A stretch of 64,000 nt of DNA, taken from assembly GCF_018131075.1 (NCBI RefSeq), contig NZ_JAFCLS010000039.1:1-64000 (forward strand), given 5' to 3'. Positions 17,824-27,383 of the stretch are shown in pieces. The position numbers and the translations under genes were made by a program. Numbering within the stretch: the stretch's first letter is position 1; every line of letters starts with the position of its first letter. The notes beneath the pieces are model-generated. The model did no database searches. It was not told the DNA's origin and saw nothing but the letters and a program-made list of their open reading frames with translations. Source of the stretch: Bradyrhizobium sp. JYMT SZCCT0428 (lineage in GTDB: Bacteria; Pseudomonadota; Alphaproteobacteria; Rhizobiales; Xanthobacteraceae).

Positions 17824-17908
17824 CGTCATTGCGAGGAGCTAAGCGACGAAGCAATCCATTCTTTCTTTGTGCGGAGAGACGGATTGCTTCGCTGCGCTCG
17901 CAATGACG
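17824..17908. repeat. REP-like intergenic palindrome
   Basis: The arms cgtcattgcgagg...gaagcaatcc (17824-17857) and ggattgcttcgctgcgctcg...atgacg (17881-17908) are inverted copies of one another with a few differences. Elements with this cgtcattgcgag...caatgacg outline are scattered in many proteobacterial genomes. It sits between the GrdB-like gene and the CoA-transferase gene. Confidence 0.8.
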
Positions 17909-17922
17909 GCAAAGCGGCCGCG

Positions 17923-18852
17923 TCACGCCGCGCGGTTGCCGCGCGCGATTTCTTTTTGCTTGTCGAACTCGGCGCGGCGCCGGGCCAGTTCTTCCGGGCT
18001 CATCTGCGCGATGTTGTTGTAGTCGAGCTTCCAGGAGGCATCGTCGCTCCAGCGCAGCGGCGATTGCATCGTGGTGCGCGCGCCGGACGCGGTTTCCAAC
18101 AGGCGCAGCGCCAGTTCGAGCGTCTCTGCCTGCGAGGCCACATCCTGCGGCTTGCCGGCGGAGTTGCCGAGCGGAAAGTCCGAGAACAGGAAACGCGGCA
18201 CGGCGGCGTGCTCGACGATATCCTTGGCGCAGCCCATCACCACGGTGGCGATGCCATTGGCTTCGAGATGGCGCGCGACCAAAGCCGAGGTCTGGTGGCA
18301 CACCGGGCAGTTCGGCACCAGCACCGCGACATCGACGTTGTCGGCGAGGCAACGCTCAAGGATTTCCGGCGCGTCGGTATCGATGGTGACGCGATGACTG
18401 CGATTGGTCGGCGCGCCGAAGAAGCGCGGCGCCACCTCGCCGATCCGCCCCGCGGCTTGCGCCTTCAGAAGCTGCGGTAGCGGAAACCAGGTGCCGCTGT
18501 CGGTTGCCGTCGTGTGCTTGCGGTCATAGCCGATATGCGAGATCCGCAGATCGTGCGCTTTCGAAGTATCGCCGTCATACACCGTGTAGAATTTCGCGCC
18601 GCCATTATACGCCGCACCCGGACCCTGATCGCCCTTGGTGGGGTCATATTGCGCGGCGGTCGTAACGATGGTCACCCGCGATTGCGCCAGCGGCTTCTTC
18701 AGCGGCTGGAACGGCGCATCGACGTAATGCGCCCAGCGGTAGGGCGTGGTGTAGCCGATCGCGGCATAATAATCGCGGGTCCGCTGCATATAGGGGACCG
18801 GAGCATCGTAGTCGGGCGCAAAGCCCAGTTGATCGTCGGACGGACCGGACAT
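17923..18852 (-). CDS. Glycine/sarcosine/betaine reductase selenoprotein B-like protein
   Basis: A 309-residue protein resembling the GrdB/PrdB family of clostridial reductases, although this is an aerobe-type genome. The segment PNCPVCHQTSALVARHLEANG holds a Cys182-x-x-Cys185 pair where the selenocysteine region of the reductases would lie, followed by ATVVMGCAKDI. No selenocysteine-type UGA is seen. Start ATG at 18852 has aggaga upstream. It probably forms an operon with the CoA-transferase gene. The real reaction is not known; family assignment is moderate. Confidence 0.65.
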   Translation of the reverse strand: MSGPSDDQLGFAPDYDAPVPYMQRTRDYYAAIGYTTPYRWAHYVDAPFQPLKKPLAQSRVTIVTTAAQYDPTKGDQGPGAAYNGGAKFYTVYDGDTSKAHDLRISHIGYDRKHTTATDSGTWFPLPQLLKAQAAGRIGEVAPRFFGAPTNRSHRVTIDTDAPEILERCLADNVDVAVLVPNCPVCHQTSALVARHLEANGIATVVMGCAKDIVEHAAVPRFLFSDFPLGNSAGKPQDVASQAETLELALRLLETASGARTTMQSPLRWSDDASWKLDYNNIAQMSPEELARRRAEFDKQKEIARGNRAA

Positions 18853-18952
18853 TGTTGTGTCTCCTGCGTTTCCCTAAGTTGGACCCAAGCTAATGATAGT
18901 CTGCCCGTTCCTCAACAGCGCATATTCGATGCCGCTCCGGCAAAAACGAGGC

Positions 18953-20746
18953 CTAGACCCCCGCGACCTGCGACCATGTCTCGGCAAGCTTGCGCCTGAG
19001 CCGCTGCATGCGCGTCAGGGGCACGGCCATTTCCTCATCCTCGGGCAGCCGCAGGCCGATGACACTGACCCGGCCGCCACTGATGCTGCGCGCGACCAGG
19101 ACGATGGGATCCAGCACCAGTTCCGCGCCTTCCTTTGGCGCGTGGTCAAGGTGGATGTCGAAATAATCCGCCAGCGTCAGCTTGGCCTGGTCTTCACCGA
19201 CCGCAACGCCGTAGATCTCGGCAAGTTCACCCAGCGTGTGCTCGCCCGACACCGTGAAATCGCCGAGCAGATGCGGATCGGGCGCCGAACTCGGCGCCAT
19301 GTCGACAAAGAATCGATCCAGCGCTTCGGCCTTTTCCGGCGGCGCCAGCAGGTAGATGTAATCGCCGGGTGCGATCGGATCGGCCTCGACGGGCGAGAGG
19401 ATCCGCTCGTCGCGGATCACCAGCGTCGGCTTCGACCACGACGGAATCAGCCCGCGCCGGAAATAAAGGCTCTTTGAACGCACGGGGTAGCCGACCAGTT
19501 GCTGCTCCAGCTGGCCGGGCAGATCGAGCTCGACACGGCGCGGGCCACGGTCCGCGCGTGGTAGCGCCACATGCAGCAGCCGCGCCGCCGGCGCCAGCGT
19601 CCAGCCCTGCAGCAGCAGCGAGATGAAGACGACGACAAAGGCGACGTCGAAATAGAGATAGGCTTTCGACAGCCCCACCAGCATCGGGATCGACGCCAGG
19701 AAGATCGCGACCGCGCCACGCAGGCCGGTCCAGGCGATGAAGAGCTTTTCCCGCCAGTTGAAGCGAAACGGCGCGAGACATAGAAACACCGCCAGCGGCC
19801 GCGCCAGCAGCATCAGCACCAGCGCCACCAGCACGGCCGGACCGATGCTGCTCACCAGCCGCTGCGGCGACACCAGCAGGCCGAGCATCACGAACATCAC
19901 GATCTGCGCCAGCCAGGTCGCGGCGTCGAGGAACGTCACCACCGAATTATGCGCGCGCGTCGGCCGGTTGCCGATGATGATGCCGGCGAGATAGACCGCG
20001 AGAAAGCCGCTGGCGTGCGCGATCTGCGCCGCCCCGAAAATCACCAGCGCCGCGGTGGCGACAAAGGGCGCATGCAGGCCTTGCGGCAGCGCCACGCGAT
20101 TGAGCCCCACCACCACCAGACGGCCGCCGATCACGCCGACGACGGCGCCGAGCCCGGCTTCACGGATGAATTCCAGCGCGATATGCGCGGCCGAGCTTTG
20201 ACCGAGCGAAATGTACTGGACCAGCATCAGCGTGAGGAACACCGCGAAGGGGTCGTTGGTGCCGGATTCGGCTTCCAGCGTCGCACCCACCCGGGGGCGC
20301 AGCCGCAGGCCCTGCGCATGCACCAGCAGGAACACCGCCGCCGCATCGGTCGAGGCGACCACGGCGCCGACCAGCAGCGACTCGCTCCAGTTCAGATCGA
20401 GCACGTATTTGGCGAACGGCGCCGTGACCAGGGCGGTGAGCAACACGCCGACCGTCGCCAGCACGGTGGACGGCGCCAGCACAGCCCGGATGCTTTGAAA
20501 CCGCGTTTTCAGACCGCCATCGAACAGGATCAGCGCCAGCGCCACCGACCCCACCAGATAGGTCGAGCGCACGTCGTCGAAGCTGAGCTGGCCGGGCCCG
20601 GAATCGCCCGCCAGCATGCCGATCAGCAGGAAGACCAGCAACAACGGCGCGCCAAAGCGCAGCGCCAGCAGGCTCGAGAGAATTCCGGCCATTATCAGGA
20701 CGGCCCCGAGCAAAATCGCCAGACTTACTGAATCGAGAGAAGCCAT
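18953..20746 (-). CDS. NhaP2/CvrA-type potassium/proton antiporter
   Basis: A 597-residue membrane antiporter. The first 390 or so residues hold about 12 helices of the CPA1 fold, with VASTDAAAVFLL and the ESGTNDPFAVFLTLML motif that carries the ion-binding Asp. The C-terminal 200 residues are cytoplasmic, with a TrkA-C/RCK-like part (LVIRDERILSPVEADPIAPGDY) and a CorC_HlyC-like end. Length and order fit NhaP2. Start ATG is at 20746. It is divergent from an MscS channel gene, a pairing that suits osmotic and ion control. Confidence 0.9.
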   Translation of the reverse strand: MASLDSVSLAILLGAVLIMAGILSSLLALRFGAPLLLVFLLIGMLAGDSGPGQLSFDDVRSTYLVGSVALALILFDGGLKTRFQSIRAVLAPSTVLATVGVLLTALVTAPFAKYVLDLNWSESLLVGAVVASTDAAAVFLLVHAQGLRLRPRVGATLEAESGTNDPFAVFLTLMLVQYISLGQSSAAHIALEFIREAGLGAVVGVIGGRLVVVGLNRVALPQGLHAPFVATAALVIFGAAQIAHASGFLAVYLAGIIIGNRPTRAHNSVVTFLDAATWLAQIVMFVMLGLLVSPQRLVSSIGPAVLVALVLMLLARPLAVFLCLAPFRFNWREKLFIAWTGLRGAVAIFLASIPMLVGLSKAYLYFDVAFVVVFISLLLQGWTLAPAARLLHVALPRADRGPRRVELDLPGQLEQQLVGYPVRSKSLYFRRGLIPSWSKPTLVIRDERILSPVEADPIAPGDYIYLLAPPEKAEALDRFFVDMAPSSAPDPHLLGDFTVSGEHTLGELAEIYGVAVGEDQAKLTLADYFDIHLDHAPKEGAELVLDPIVLVARSISGGRVSVIGLRLPEDEEMAVPLTRMQRLRRKLAETWSQVAGV

Positions 20747-21021
20747 AAATTTAGGGAAGCCTCGAATCTAGAGAAGATTTGCAGCTCTGCAACGTTGGGC
20801 AAATACTTGCAAATGCATCCTTATCGTCGCCACAGTTGAACGCCAACTCATTTTCTCCAGATAGCGGCAATGTGCCCGGTTTATCGGCCTAACTTGCCCT
20901 TGCGGACGCCTGGTATCGATGGCATCCGCAGCGGGCTTGTGGGAATCTGCCAGCGCTTCGAATCAATTTTGCATGATGGGGCGGCTTGATAAGCAAGCTG
21001 GCCCCGAACGAGATTTTGCCG

Positions 21022-22338
21022 ATGGATCCGAAAGAGATTATCGAGTTGCTGCACACCACCGCGCGGTCGCTCGGCGCGGAGGTCACCTCGCCCTGGTTCT
21101 ATCTGCAGTTTGGCCTGATCCTCGCCGGCGCAGGCATCGCCTATGCGAGCGACGCGGCCATTCGTTCGCGCGTCGACATGACCTCGTTCGCGATGGGCTT
21201 GCCGCTGCCGCTCAGGCACTTCGCCCGCGTGCTGGTCTTCAGCGCCTCCACCGCGGTGTTCGCCGTCCTGATGATCGCCGCCCGCATCACGATGTACCAC
21301 TCGACCTGGCCGAGCCGCAGCTATCTGCTGGCGGTCTGCGCCAAGCTGGCGCTGGCCTGGCTGGTCATTCGCCTGGTGACGTCAGTCATTCGCAACGAGT
21401 TCATCGTCCGCCTGGTATCGCTGTCGGCTTGGCTGGTCGCGGCGCTCAGCGTCGTCGGCCAGCTGCAACCGACCCTGGACTTGCTGGATTCGGATGCGGC
21501 CTCGATCGTGCTCGGTGGATTGCGGCTGACGCCGCTGGTCCTGATCAAGCTCGGCGCCCTCCTGATCGTGGCGCTGTGGCTGACCAACATCGCCAGCAAC
21601 TTCGTCGAAAGCCGCATCACCCGCTCCGCGGACCTGACGCCGTCGATCCAGGTGCTGCTGGTGAAGATGATCCGCATGGGCCTGATGGTGCTGGCGATCA
21701 TCATCGCGCTCAGCGCCGTCGGCATCAATTTGTCCGCGCTCGCGGTATTCTCCGGTGCGGTCGGCGTCGGTATCGGTATCGGCCTGCAGAAGATCGTCGC
21801 CAATTTCATCTCGGGCATCATCCTGCTGGCGGACAAGTCGGTAAAGCCCGGCGATCTCGTCACCATCGGCGACAGTTCGGGGCGGATCAGCGCGATGAAG
21901 ACGCGCTACATTTCGGTCGCCGCCGGCGACGGCCGCGAATTCCTGATCCCGAACGAGGATCTGGTGACCCAGAAGGTCGTGAACTGGACCTATACCGACA
22001 AGAACACGCTGGTGAAGGTGCTGTTCGGCACCAATTACGACGCCGATCCGCGGCTGGTCTGCAAGCTGGCCATCGAGATCGCCGCGGCCGCGCCCCGCGC
22101 CATCAAGAACAAGCCGCCGAACTGCATCCTGACCGAATTCGCCGAGGCCGGGATGAAATTCTCCCTGACCTTCTGGATATCAGACCCCGACGGCATGGAC
22201 ACCGTGAAGAGCGACGTGATGCTGGCGCTGTGGGACGCCTTCAAACGCGAGGGCATCCGGGTTCCCTATCCGGTGCGTGAAATCCGGGTCCGGGGCGGGG
22301 CGCTGCCGGTCGAATCCGTGGTGGAGGTTTCCAGCTGA
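21022..22338 (+). CDS. MscS-family mechanosensitive ion channel
   Basis: A 438-residue inner-membrane channel. Four or five helices precede the pore-lining helix region FSGAVGVGIGIGLQKIVANFISGIILL, and the soluble beta domain follows with GDLVTIGDSSGRISAMKTRYIS and FLIPNEDLVTQKVVNWT. Such channels release solutes under hypo-osmotic stress. ATG at 21022 is preferred over a TTG at 20986, although the ribosome site is weak at both. A 275-base region without a gene lies between it and the divergent antiporter gene and should hold both promoters. Confidence 0.92.
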   Translation: MDPKEIIELLHTTARSLGAEVTSPWFYLQFGLILAGAGIAYASDAAIRSRVDMTSFAMGLPLPLRHFARVLVFSASTAVFAVLMIAARITMYHSTWPSRSYLLAVCAKLALAWLVIRLVTSVIRNEFIVRLVSLSAWLVAALSVVGQLQPTLDLLDSDAASIVLGGLRLTPLVLIKLGALLIVALWLTNIASNFVESRITRSADLTPSIQVLLVKMIRMGLMVLAIIIALSAVGINLSALAVFSGAVGVGIGIGLQKIVANFISGIILLADKSVKPGDLVTIGDSSGRISAMKTRYISVAAGDGREFLIPNEDLVTQKVVNWTYTDKNTLVKVLFGTNYDADPRLVCKLAIEIAAAAPRAIKNKPPNCILTEFAEAGMKFSLTFWISDPDGMDTVKSDVMLALWDAFKREGIRVPYPVREIRVRGGALPVESVVEVSS

Positions 22339-22447
22339 AATCAAGCGTTTAGATGCCCCCCAGCCCGCTTGCACTGCTGGCCGCGATCATTAAATTAGGC
22401 GGCAAATCAACCTTTGACGCCCTCAATTCCCGAAGCATGACCCGCCC

Positions 22448-23272
22448 ATGAGCTATATCGAAGCAACAGATACCTCCTTGCGAAAGACCGGACAGATCAA
22501 GCTGCATGGTGCGAGCGGTTTCGCCGGCATGCGCAAGGCGGGCGCCCTGGTCGCCAAATGCCTCGACGAGCTCACCGACATCATCAAGGAAGGTATTCCC
22601 ACCTCGCGGATCGACGAATTCGTCCGCGACTTTGCTTTCAGCCACGGCGCCTACCCGGCGACGCTGATGTATCGCGGCTACCGCTATTCGACCTGCACCT
22701 CGATCAATCACGTGGTCTGCCACGGCATGCCCGGCGATCGCGCGCTGAAGGAAGGCGACATCGTCAATATCGACGTCACCTTCATCGTCGACGGCTGGTA
22801 CGGCGATTCCAGCCGCATGTATGTGATCGGCCCGATCGCCCGCAAGGCCGAGCGGCTGATCGAGGTCACCTATGAGGCGATGATGCGCGGCATTGCCGCC
22901 GTAAAACCCGGCGCCACCACCGGCGACATCGGCCACGCCATCCAGAGTTTCGTCGAGCCGCAAGGCATGAGCGTAGTGCGCGATTTTTGCGGCCATGGTT
23001 TGGGGCGCATGTTCCACGACGAGCCCAACATCATCCATATCGGCCGGCCCGGCGAAGGCGTGGCGCTGAAGCCCGGCATGTTCTTCACCATCGAGCCGAT
23101 GATCAATCTCGGCAAGCCGCATGTGAAGATCCTGTCCGACGGCTGGACCGCTGTCACGCGCGACCGCTCGCTGTCGGCGCAGTTCGAGCATTCAGTCGGC
23201 GTAACCGCTGATGGCGTCGAAATCTTCACGCTGTCGCAGCGCCACGCCGAGAAGCCGCTGGCCAAGGCGTAG
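22448..23272 (+). CDS. map: Methionine aminopeptidase, type I
   Basis: A 274-residue cytoplasmic metalloenzyme that removes N-terminal methionine. All five metal ligands are visible in context: Asp in NIDVTFIVDGWYGDSS (two), His in GHGLGRMFHDEP, Glu in FTIEPMI and Glu in SAQFEHSVGV. SINHVVCHGMPG is also typical. The length is normal for type I enzymes. It lies 110 bases behind the MscS gene, probably with its own promoter. A 270-base region without a gene follows. Confidence 0.95.
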   Translation: MSYIEATDTSLRKTGQIKLHGASGFAGMRKAGALVAKCLDELTDIIKEGIPTSRIDEFVRDFAFSHGAYPATLMYRGYRYSTCTSINHVVCHGMPGDRALKEGDIVNIDVTFIVDGWYGDSSRMYVIGPIARKAERLIEVTYEAMMRGIAAVKPGATTGDIGHAIQSFVEPQGMSVVRDFCGHGLGRMFHDEPNIIHIGRPGEGVALKPGMFFTIEPMINLGKPHVKILSDGWTAVTRDRSLSAQFEHSVGVTADGVEIFTLSQRHAEKPLAKA

Positions 23273-23542
23273 TTGGGGTTACGGATTAAATTCCGATCGA
23301 GCCCAACTTTCTGCACCATACCGTTGATCCCTGTGCACGACGCGATGCCGTGAGGACGACGGCCAAAGGCCCTAGTTGCAAATCGTTCTCAATACAAATC
23401 CCGCCGCCTGCTCTCCTGCGGCAAGATGCCGGTCCCTTAACTTGAATCCCTGCGGAATACGCCGCGCGCGACGGGGTAGAACTCGACGCGGACGCTCTCG
23501 GTCGGGGCCTCCGACGGGCGATCAACCAAGGGAGCAAGAACA

Positions 23543-24502
23543 ATGTTCGAGATTTCACGCAGAGATCTGATTCTCGGGAGCACGGGGGCCGCGCTCGTTT
23601 TCGGCCTCAAGGGACCGGTTTCGTTCATCGATGCGGCGCACGCGCAGCGCGCCGCGGACAGCCTCAAATACAAGGTCGGGGATATCGAGGTCTTCAGCCT
23701 GCATGAGGGATCCGTCGAGCGCACCGTCACTGAAGCGATGGTCAAGAATGCCTCGCTCGACGACGTCAAGAAGGCGCTGAGCGCGGCGGGCATCGGGCCT
23801 GACAAGATCGACAATCCCTTTACCGTCACGGCGATCCGGACCGGCGGCAAGGTCGTGCTGTTCGATACCGGCTTTGGCGGCAACGGTCCGGCCACGGTCG
23901 GCAAGCTCGCGGACAACATGAAGGCCGCCGGCCTCGATCCCGCGACCGTCTCCACGGTGGTGATCTCGCATTTCCATGGCGACCACATCTCCGGCCTGTG
24001 GGTGAAGGAGACGAGCGCGCCGGTGTTCCCGAACGCGGAAATCATGATGCCCGAGGTCGAGTTCAAGTACTGGACCGATCCGGCGCTGGTGGAGAAGGTG
24101 CCGGAAGCCAACCGTCCGATGGTCAAGCGCATCCAGGCGACGTTCCCGACCTGGAAGAACGTCAAGCAATACAGCGACGGCGCCGACCTCGCGCCCGGCG
24201 TGAAAGCGATCGCCACGCCTGGTCATACGGTCGGACACATGTCCTTCCTGGTGGCCTCGGGCGGACAGCAGCTCTTCATCCAGAGCGACGTCACCGGCAT
24301 GCACCAGCTGTTCGTCAGGAACCCCGGCTGGTTCTCCAGCTTCGATGCCGATGGGCCGAAAGCGGAAGCCACGCGCCGCGCTTTCTTCGATCGCGTCATT
24401 GCCGAGAAGGGCATGATCGCCGGCTATCATTTCGGCTTCCCGAATGTCGGCACGCTGTCGAAGGATGGCAACGGCTATGCATTCGCGGCCGTGAAAGCTT
24501 GA
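23543..24502 (+). CDS. Exported MBL-fold metallo-hydrolase
   Basis: A 319-residue metallo-beta-lactamase-fold hydrolase. The N-terminus MFEISRRDLILGSTGAALVF looks like a Tat signal (twin Arg), with cleavage near residue 35. The zinc motif is SHFHGDHISG, with later ligands in TPGHTVGHMS and QSDVTG. Members of this subgroup include quorum-quenching-like and arylsulfatase-like enzymes, so the substrate is open. Start ATG at 23543 has agggag upstream. A strong terminator follows, so it is a single-gene unit. Confidence 0.88.
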   Translation: MFEISRRDLILGSTGAALVFGLKGPVSFIDAAHAQRAADSLKYKVGDIEVFSLHEGSVERTVTEAMVKNASLDDVKKALSAAGIGPDKIDNPFTVTAIRTGGKVVLFDTGFGGNGPATVGKLADNMKAAGLDPATVSTVVISHFHGDHISGLWVKETSAPVFPNAEIMMPEVEFKYWTDPALVEKVPEANRPMVKRIQATFPTWKNVKQYSDGADLAPGVKAIATPGHTVGHMSFLVASGGQQLFIQSDVTGMHQLFVRNPGWFSSFDADGPKAEATRRAFFDRVIAEKGMIAGYHFGFPNVGTLSKDGNGYAFAAVKA

Positions 24503-24527
24503 GGCGAGGGCTGGTTCGAAACAAGGG

Positions 24528-24556
24528 GGCGCCGCATTTAGTGCGGCGCCTTTTCT
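24528..24556 (+). terminator. Rho-independent terminator after the MBL-fold gene
   Basis: Perfect 9-base arms ggcgccgca (24528-24536) and tgcggcgcc (24542-24550) enclose a five-base loop and are followed by ttttct. Confidence 0.9.
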
Positions 24557-24627
24557 CTACCCGAAATCCACCGCCGCCCCGCACTTCAGAGTTGCAAAAG
24601 CTGGCCGGCACGGCATGCTTGATATCG

Positions 24628-25341
24628 ATGCCCGCCAAGAAGAGCGACCCCAATAGCGAACCCGCCGAGACGCCGCATTACCACGGCCATCGCGAGCGGC
24701 TGCGCGAGCGCTTCTACAGCGCCGGGCCGGACGCGCTCAGCGATTATGAGCTGCTGGAGATGGCGCTATTCCCGGCCCTGCCCCGGCGCGACACCAAGCC
24801 GCTGGCCAAACTGCTGCTGAAGAAGTTCGGCTCCTTTGCCGAAGTCGTCCACGCGCCGGAAGTGCGCCTACGCGAAGTCGACGGGATCGGCGATGCGTCC
24901 GTCCACCAGATCAAGCTGCTCGCGGCGGCCGCGAGCCGGGTGGCAAAAGGCGAGATCAAGCGCAGCATCGCGCTGTCGTCCTGGAACGACGTGATCGGCT
25001 ATTGCCGCAGCGGCATGGCGTTCGCCGACAAGGAACAATTTCGCCTGCTGTTCCTCGACAAGCGCAACCAGCTGATTGCGGACGAGGTGCAGCAGACCGG
25101 CACCGTCGACCACACCCCGGTCTATCCGCGCGAGGTGATCAAGCGCGCGCTGGAATTATCCGCGACCGCGCTGATCCTGGTGCACAACCACCCGTCCGGC
25201 GATCCGACGCCCTCGCAGGCGGACATCCTGATGACCAAGGCAATCGTCGACATCGCCGCCCCGCTCGGCATCTCCGTCCACGACCACATCATCGTCGGCA
25301 AGAACGGGCATGCGAGCTTGAAGGGGCTGCGACTGATCTAG
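24628..25341 (+). CDS. radC: RadC family JAMM-domain protein
   Basis: A 237-residue protein. The N-terminal UPF0758 helix-hairpin-helix part has GHRERLRERFYSAGPDALSDYELLEMAL and EVDGIGDASVHQIKLL. The C-terminal JAMM metal site is in LILVHNHPSGDPTPSQAD. A repair role was proposed from old genetics but is doubtful; the biochemical role remains unclear. ATG at 24628 gives the usual length, and longer in-frame starts run into the upstream terminator. Confidence 0.92.
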   Translation: MPAKKSDPNSEPAETPHYHGHRERLRERFYSAGPDALSDYELLEMALFPALPRRDTKPLAKLLLKKFGSFAEVVHAPEVRLREVDGIGDASVHQIKLLAAAASRVAKGEIKRSIALSSWNDVIGYCRSGMAFADKEQFRLLFLDKRNQLIADEVQQTGTVDHTPVYPREVIKRALELSATALILVHNHPSGDPTPSQADILMTKAIVDIAAPLGISVHDHIIVGKNGHASLKGLRLI

Positions 25342-25378
25342 CTCTAGCAATTCGACCTTCAGCCGCGAAGCCAATCAG

Positions 25379-26188
25379 CTACCTGCTGGCCGGCCTCTGC
25401 AGAGAGCCCACGATCTCGCGTGCTGCATTCTGCAGATCGGCAAGGTGCCGGGCTGCAAAATCCTCCACCGTGAATGCCGTCCTGATCCAGCGAAAATTGA
25501 TCGAGCCATGAACGCGCCTGCCATCGAATAGCGCGACGGCTATCGCGGCTGCTCCATCATCGACCGGCATTTCTCCGTATCGGCCGGCCACGTAGCTTGG
25601 GTCGCGTGTTGCGTAACCCCGGTGCCGCACCTCACCGAGAATTCGCTCGAGCTTCCTCGGCTCGCGCGCGAGCCAATCCTCCGGGTTGCCGGATTTCCGG
25701 AGTGTGCGCAAAGTCGCCTCCCGTTCCTTTTCCGGACACCAGGCGAGATAGGCGCGCCCGACGCCCGTCATCAGCCACCCCACCCGGTTGCCAATCCGGC
25801 CGTCATGCCCCGGGAGCACGAATGGACTGTGCGGCATTGTCGTCTCGCGTCTTTCCAAGCAGTTGCCGGCGGGCACGAACAGATCGGACGGCCATTTCAC
25901 TTTCTTGCACAGCTGCGCCAGAACGGGCGCCGCAGCCTCGGCAACCCGGTCGTACCGGTCCCGCTTTCGCACCACGTCCGTGAAAACGCTGAGCCGATAG
26001 CGGCCGTCGGCCAGACGCCGCGCGACCATGCCCGCCCGCTCCAGCGTGTTGAGAATGCGCAGCAGGCTGGGCTTGGATATCGCCGTTGCGCGATGGATGT
26101 CGTGCAGTGACGAAATCGGTTCCGAGTGAAGAAACTTGAGGACCTGCAGTCCTCGCTCCAATCCCCGGATTGTTTCGACCTTCGGCAT
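25379..26188 (-). CDS. IclR-family transcriptional regulator
   Basis: A 269-residue regulator with an N-terminal winged HTH (RGLERGLQVLKFLHSEPISSLHDIHRATAISKPSLLRILNTLE region, residues 8-50) and a C-terminal effector domain of the IclR type. Start ATG at 26188 has gagga upstream and fits the family. It is divergent from the TctC-type gene at 26390, a common arrangement in which IclR controls uptake or breakdown of an aromatic or small acid. Confidence 0.9.
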   Translation of the reverse strand: MPKVETIRGLERGLQVLKFLHSEPISSLHDIHRATAISKPSLLRILNTLERAGMVARRLADGRYRLSVFTDVVRKRDRYDRVAEAAAPVLAQLCKKVKWPSDLFVPAGNCLERRETTMPHSPFVLPGHDGRIGNRVGWLMTGVGRAYLAWCPEKEREATLRTLRKSGNPEDWLAREPRKLERILGEVRHRGYATRDPSYVAGRYGEMPVDDGAAAIAVALFDGRRVHGSINFRWIRTAFTVEDFAARHLADLQNAAREIVGSLQRPASR

Positions 26189-26389
26189 TGCCGATTCCTC
26201 ATCGCCCGTCGAGCCCGGCCATTTTTCCCGTTCCGCCCCGCCGAGTCCAGCGTTCCGCAGTCCGGAATCCAGCGTTCCGCTTACCGGAATCCGCTCCGAT
26301 TTTTGTGGTGTCTTGCACATCTCGGCCCGATCCTTCGCGAGCGAGACATCCGAGGCAGCACGATGCTGCGCATCCCGAGGAGGGTGAGA

Positions 26390-27382
26390 ATGGCAACGCA
26401 AACATTCCGGGGAATCCGTTGGCTCTGGCGCCTCCTGCTGGCAGTGAGCCTGGGAGCAATGGCCCAGCCGGCGCTCGCGCAATCCTACCCGTCGGGCATG
26501 ATCCGCATCTTCGTCGGAAGCAACGCGGGCTCGCCGCCGGACATCATCACGCGCATTGTCGCGAACGAGCTCGGGCGGAGCGAAGGCTGGCGGATTATCG
26601 TCGAGAACAAACCCGGGGCCGCCGCGACGCTTGCAGCCGGCGAGGTCCTCAAGCAGCCGGCGGACGGATATTCGATCCTGGCCTTCACGCTGAGCGCCTC
26701 GGCGGCTCCCGCACTGCTGCCGAACATAGCCTTTCGGCACGACACTGACTTCGCACCGGTCATCAAGGTCATGACCGCGCATCACGTTCTGGTTGCCAAT
26801 CCGTCGGTATCTGCCAAGTCGATGGCGGAGCTTGTCGCCTTGCTGAAGAGCCAGCCCGACAAGCTCACATTCTCATCAGGCGGGATGGGCACGCCAGCCC
26901 ATCTCGCAGGCGAACAGTTCAGGCTTCAGACCGGGGTGCGCGTGACGCACGTCCCCTACCGGGCCCTGCCGCAGGCGATCGGGGATCTCATCAACGGCAC
27001 CAACCACTATCAGTTCATCACGCCTCTGCCTGTTCTCGAATTGATTGCCTCCGGCAAACTCCGGGCGCTCGCCGTCACGGCACCAACGCGCATGGCGGCC
27101 CTGAAGGACGTTCCCACCGTCGTCGAGGCGGGATTCCCCGAGCTCATTATCGCGGACTGGTTTGGTTTCGTCGTCAAGAGCGGCACACCGGACGCCATCA
27201 TCGGCACACTGAACGAGGCGATCAACAAGGCCTTGTCGCAGGCGAGCGTGCGCGAGGCGTTCTCGAAGATCGCAGCCGAGCCCGCCGGCGGCACGCCCGA
27301 AGAGTTCGGTGCGCATATCAAGTCGCAGATCGCGCACTGGGGCACGGTCGTGAAGGACGCCGGGATCAAGATCCGCGAGTGA
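26390..27382 (+). CDS. TctC/Bug-type tricarboxylate transporter binding protein
   Basis: A 330-residue periplasmic protein with a signal peptide ending ALAQ near residue 28. Family motifs are IRIFVGSNAGSPPDIITRIV, VENKPGAAATLAAGEVLK and THVPYRALPQAIGDLINGTN. No TctAB genes are present. Start ATG at 26390 has gaggaggg upstream. It ends one base before the convergent serine-hydrolase stop. It is distant in sequence from the TctC-type protein at 8163, so the two probably bind different ligands. Confidence 0.9.
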   Translation: MATQTFRGIRWLWRLLLAVSLGAMAQPALAQSYPSGMIRIFVGSNAGSPPDIITRIVANELGRSEGWRIIVENKPGAAATLAAGEVLKQPADGYSILAFTLSASAAPALLPNIAFRHDTDFAPVIKVMTAHHVLVANPSVSAKSMAELVALLKSQPDKLTFSSGGMGTPAHLAGEQFRLQTGVRVTHVPYRALPQAIGDLINGTNHYQFITPLPVLELIASGKLRALAVTAPTRMAALKDVPTVVEAGFPELIIADWFGFVVKSGTPDAIIGTLNEAINKALSQASVREAFSKIAAEPAGGTPEEFGAHIKSQIAHWGTVVKDAGIKIRE

Positions 27383-27383
27383 C

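Noticed and set aside
17783..18352. Upstream extension of the CoA-transferase frame
   Set aside because: It overlaps the GrdB-like gene and a palindrome. The TTG at 17782 with aggagg gives the normal family start.
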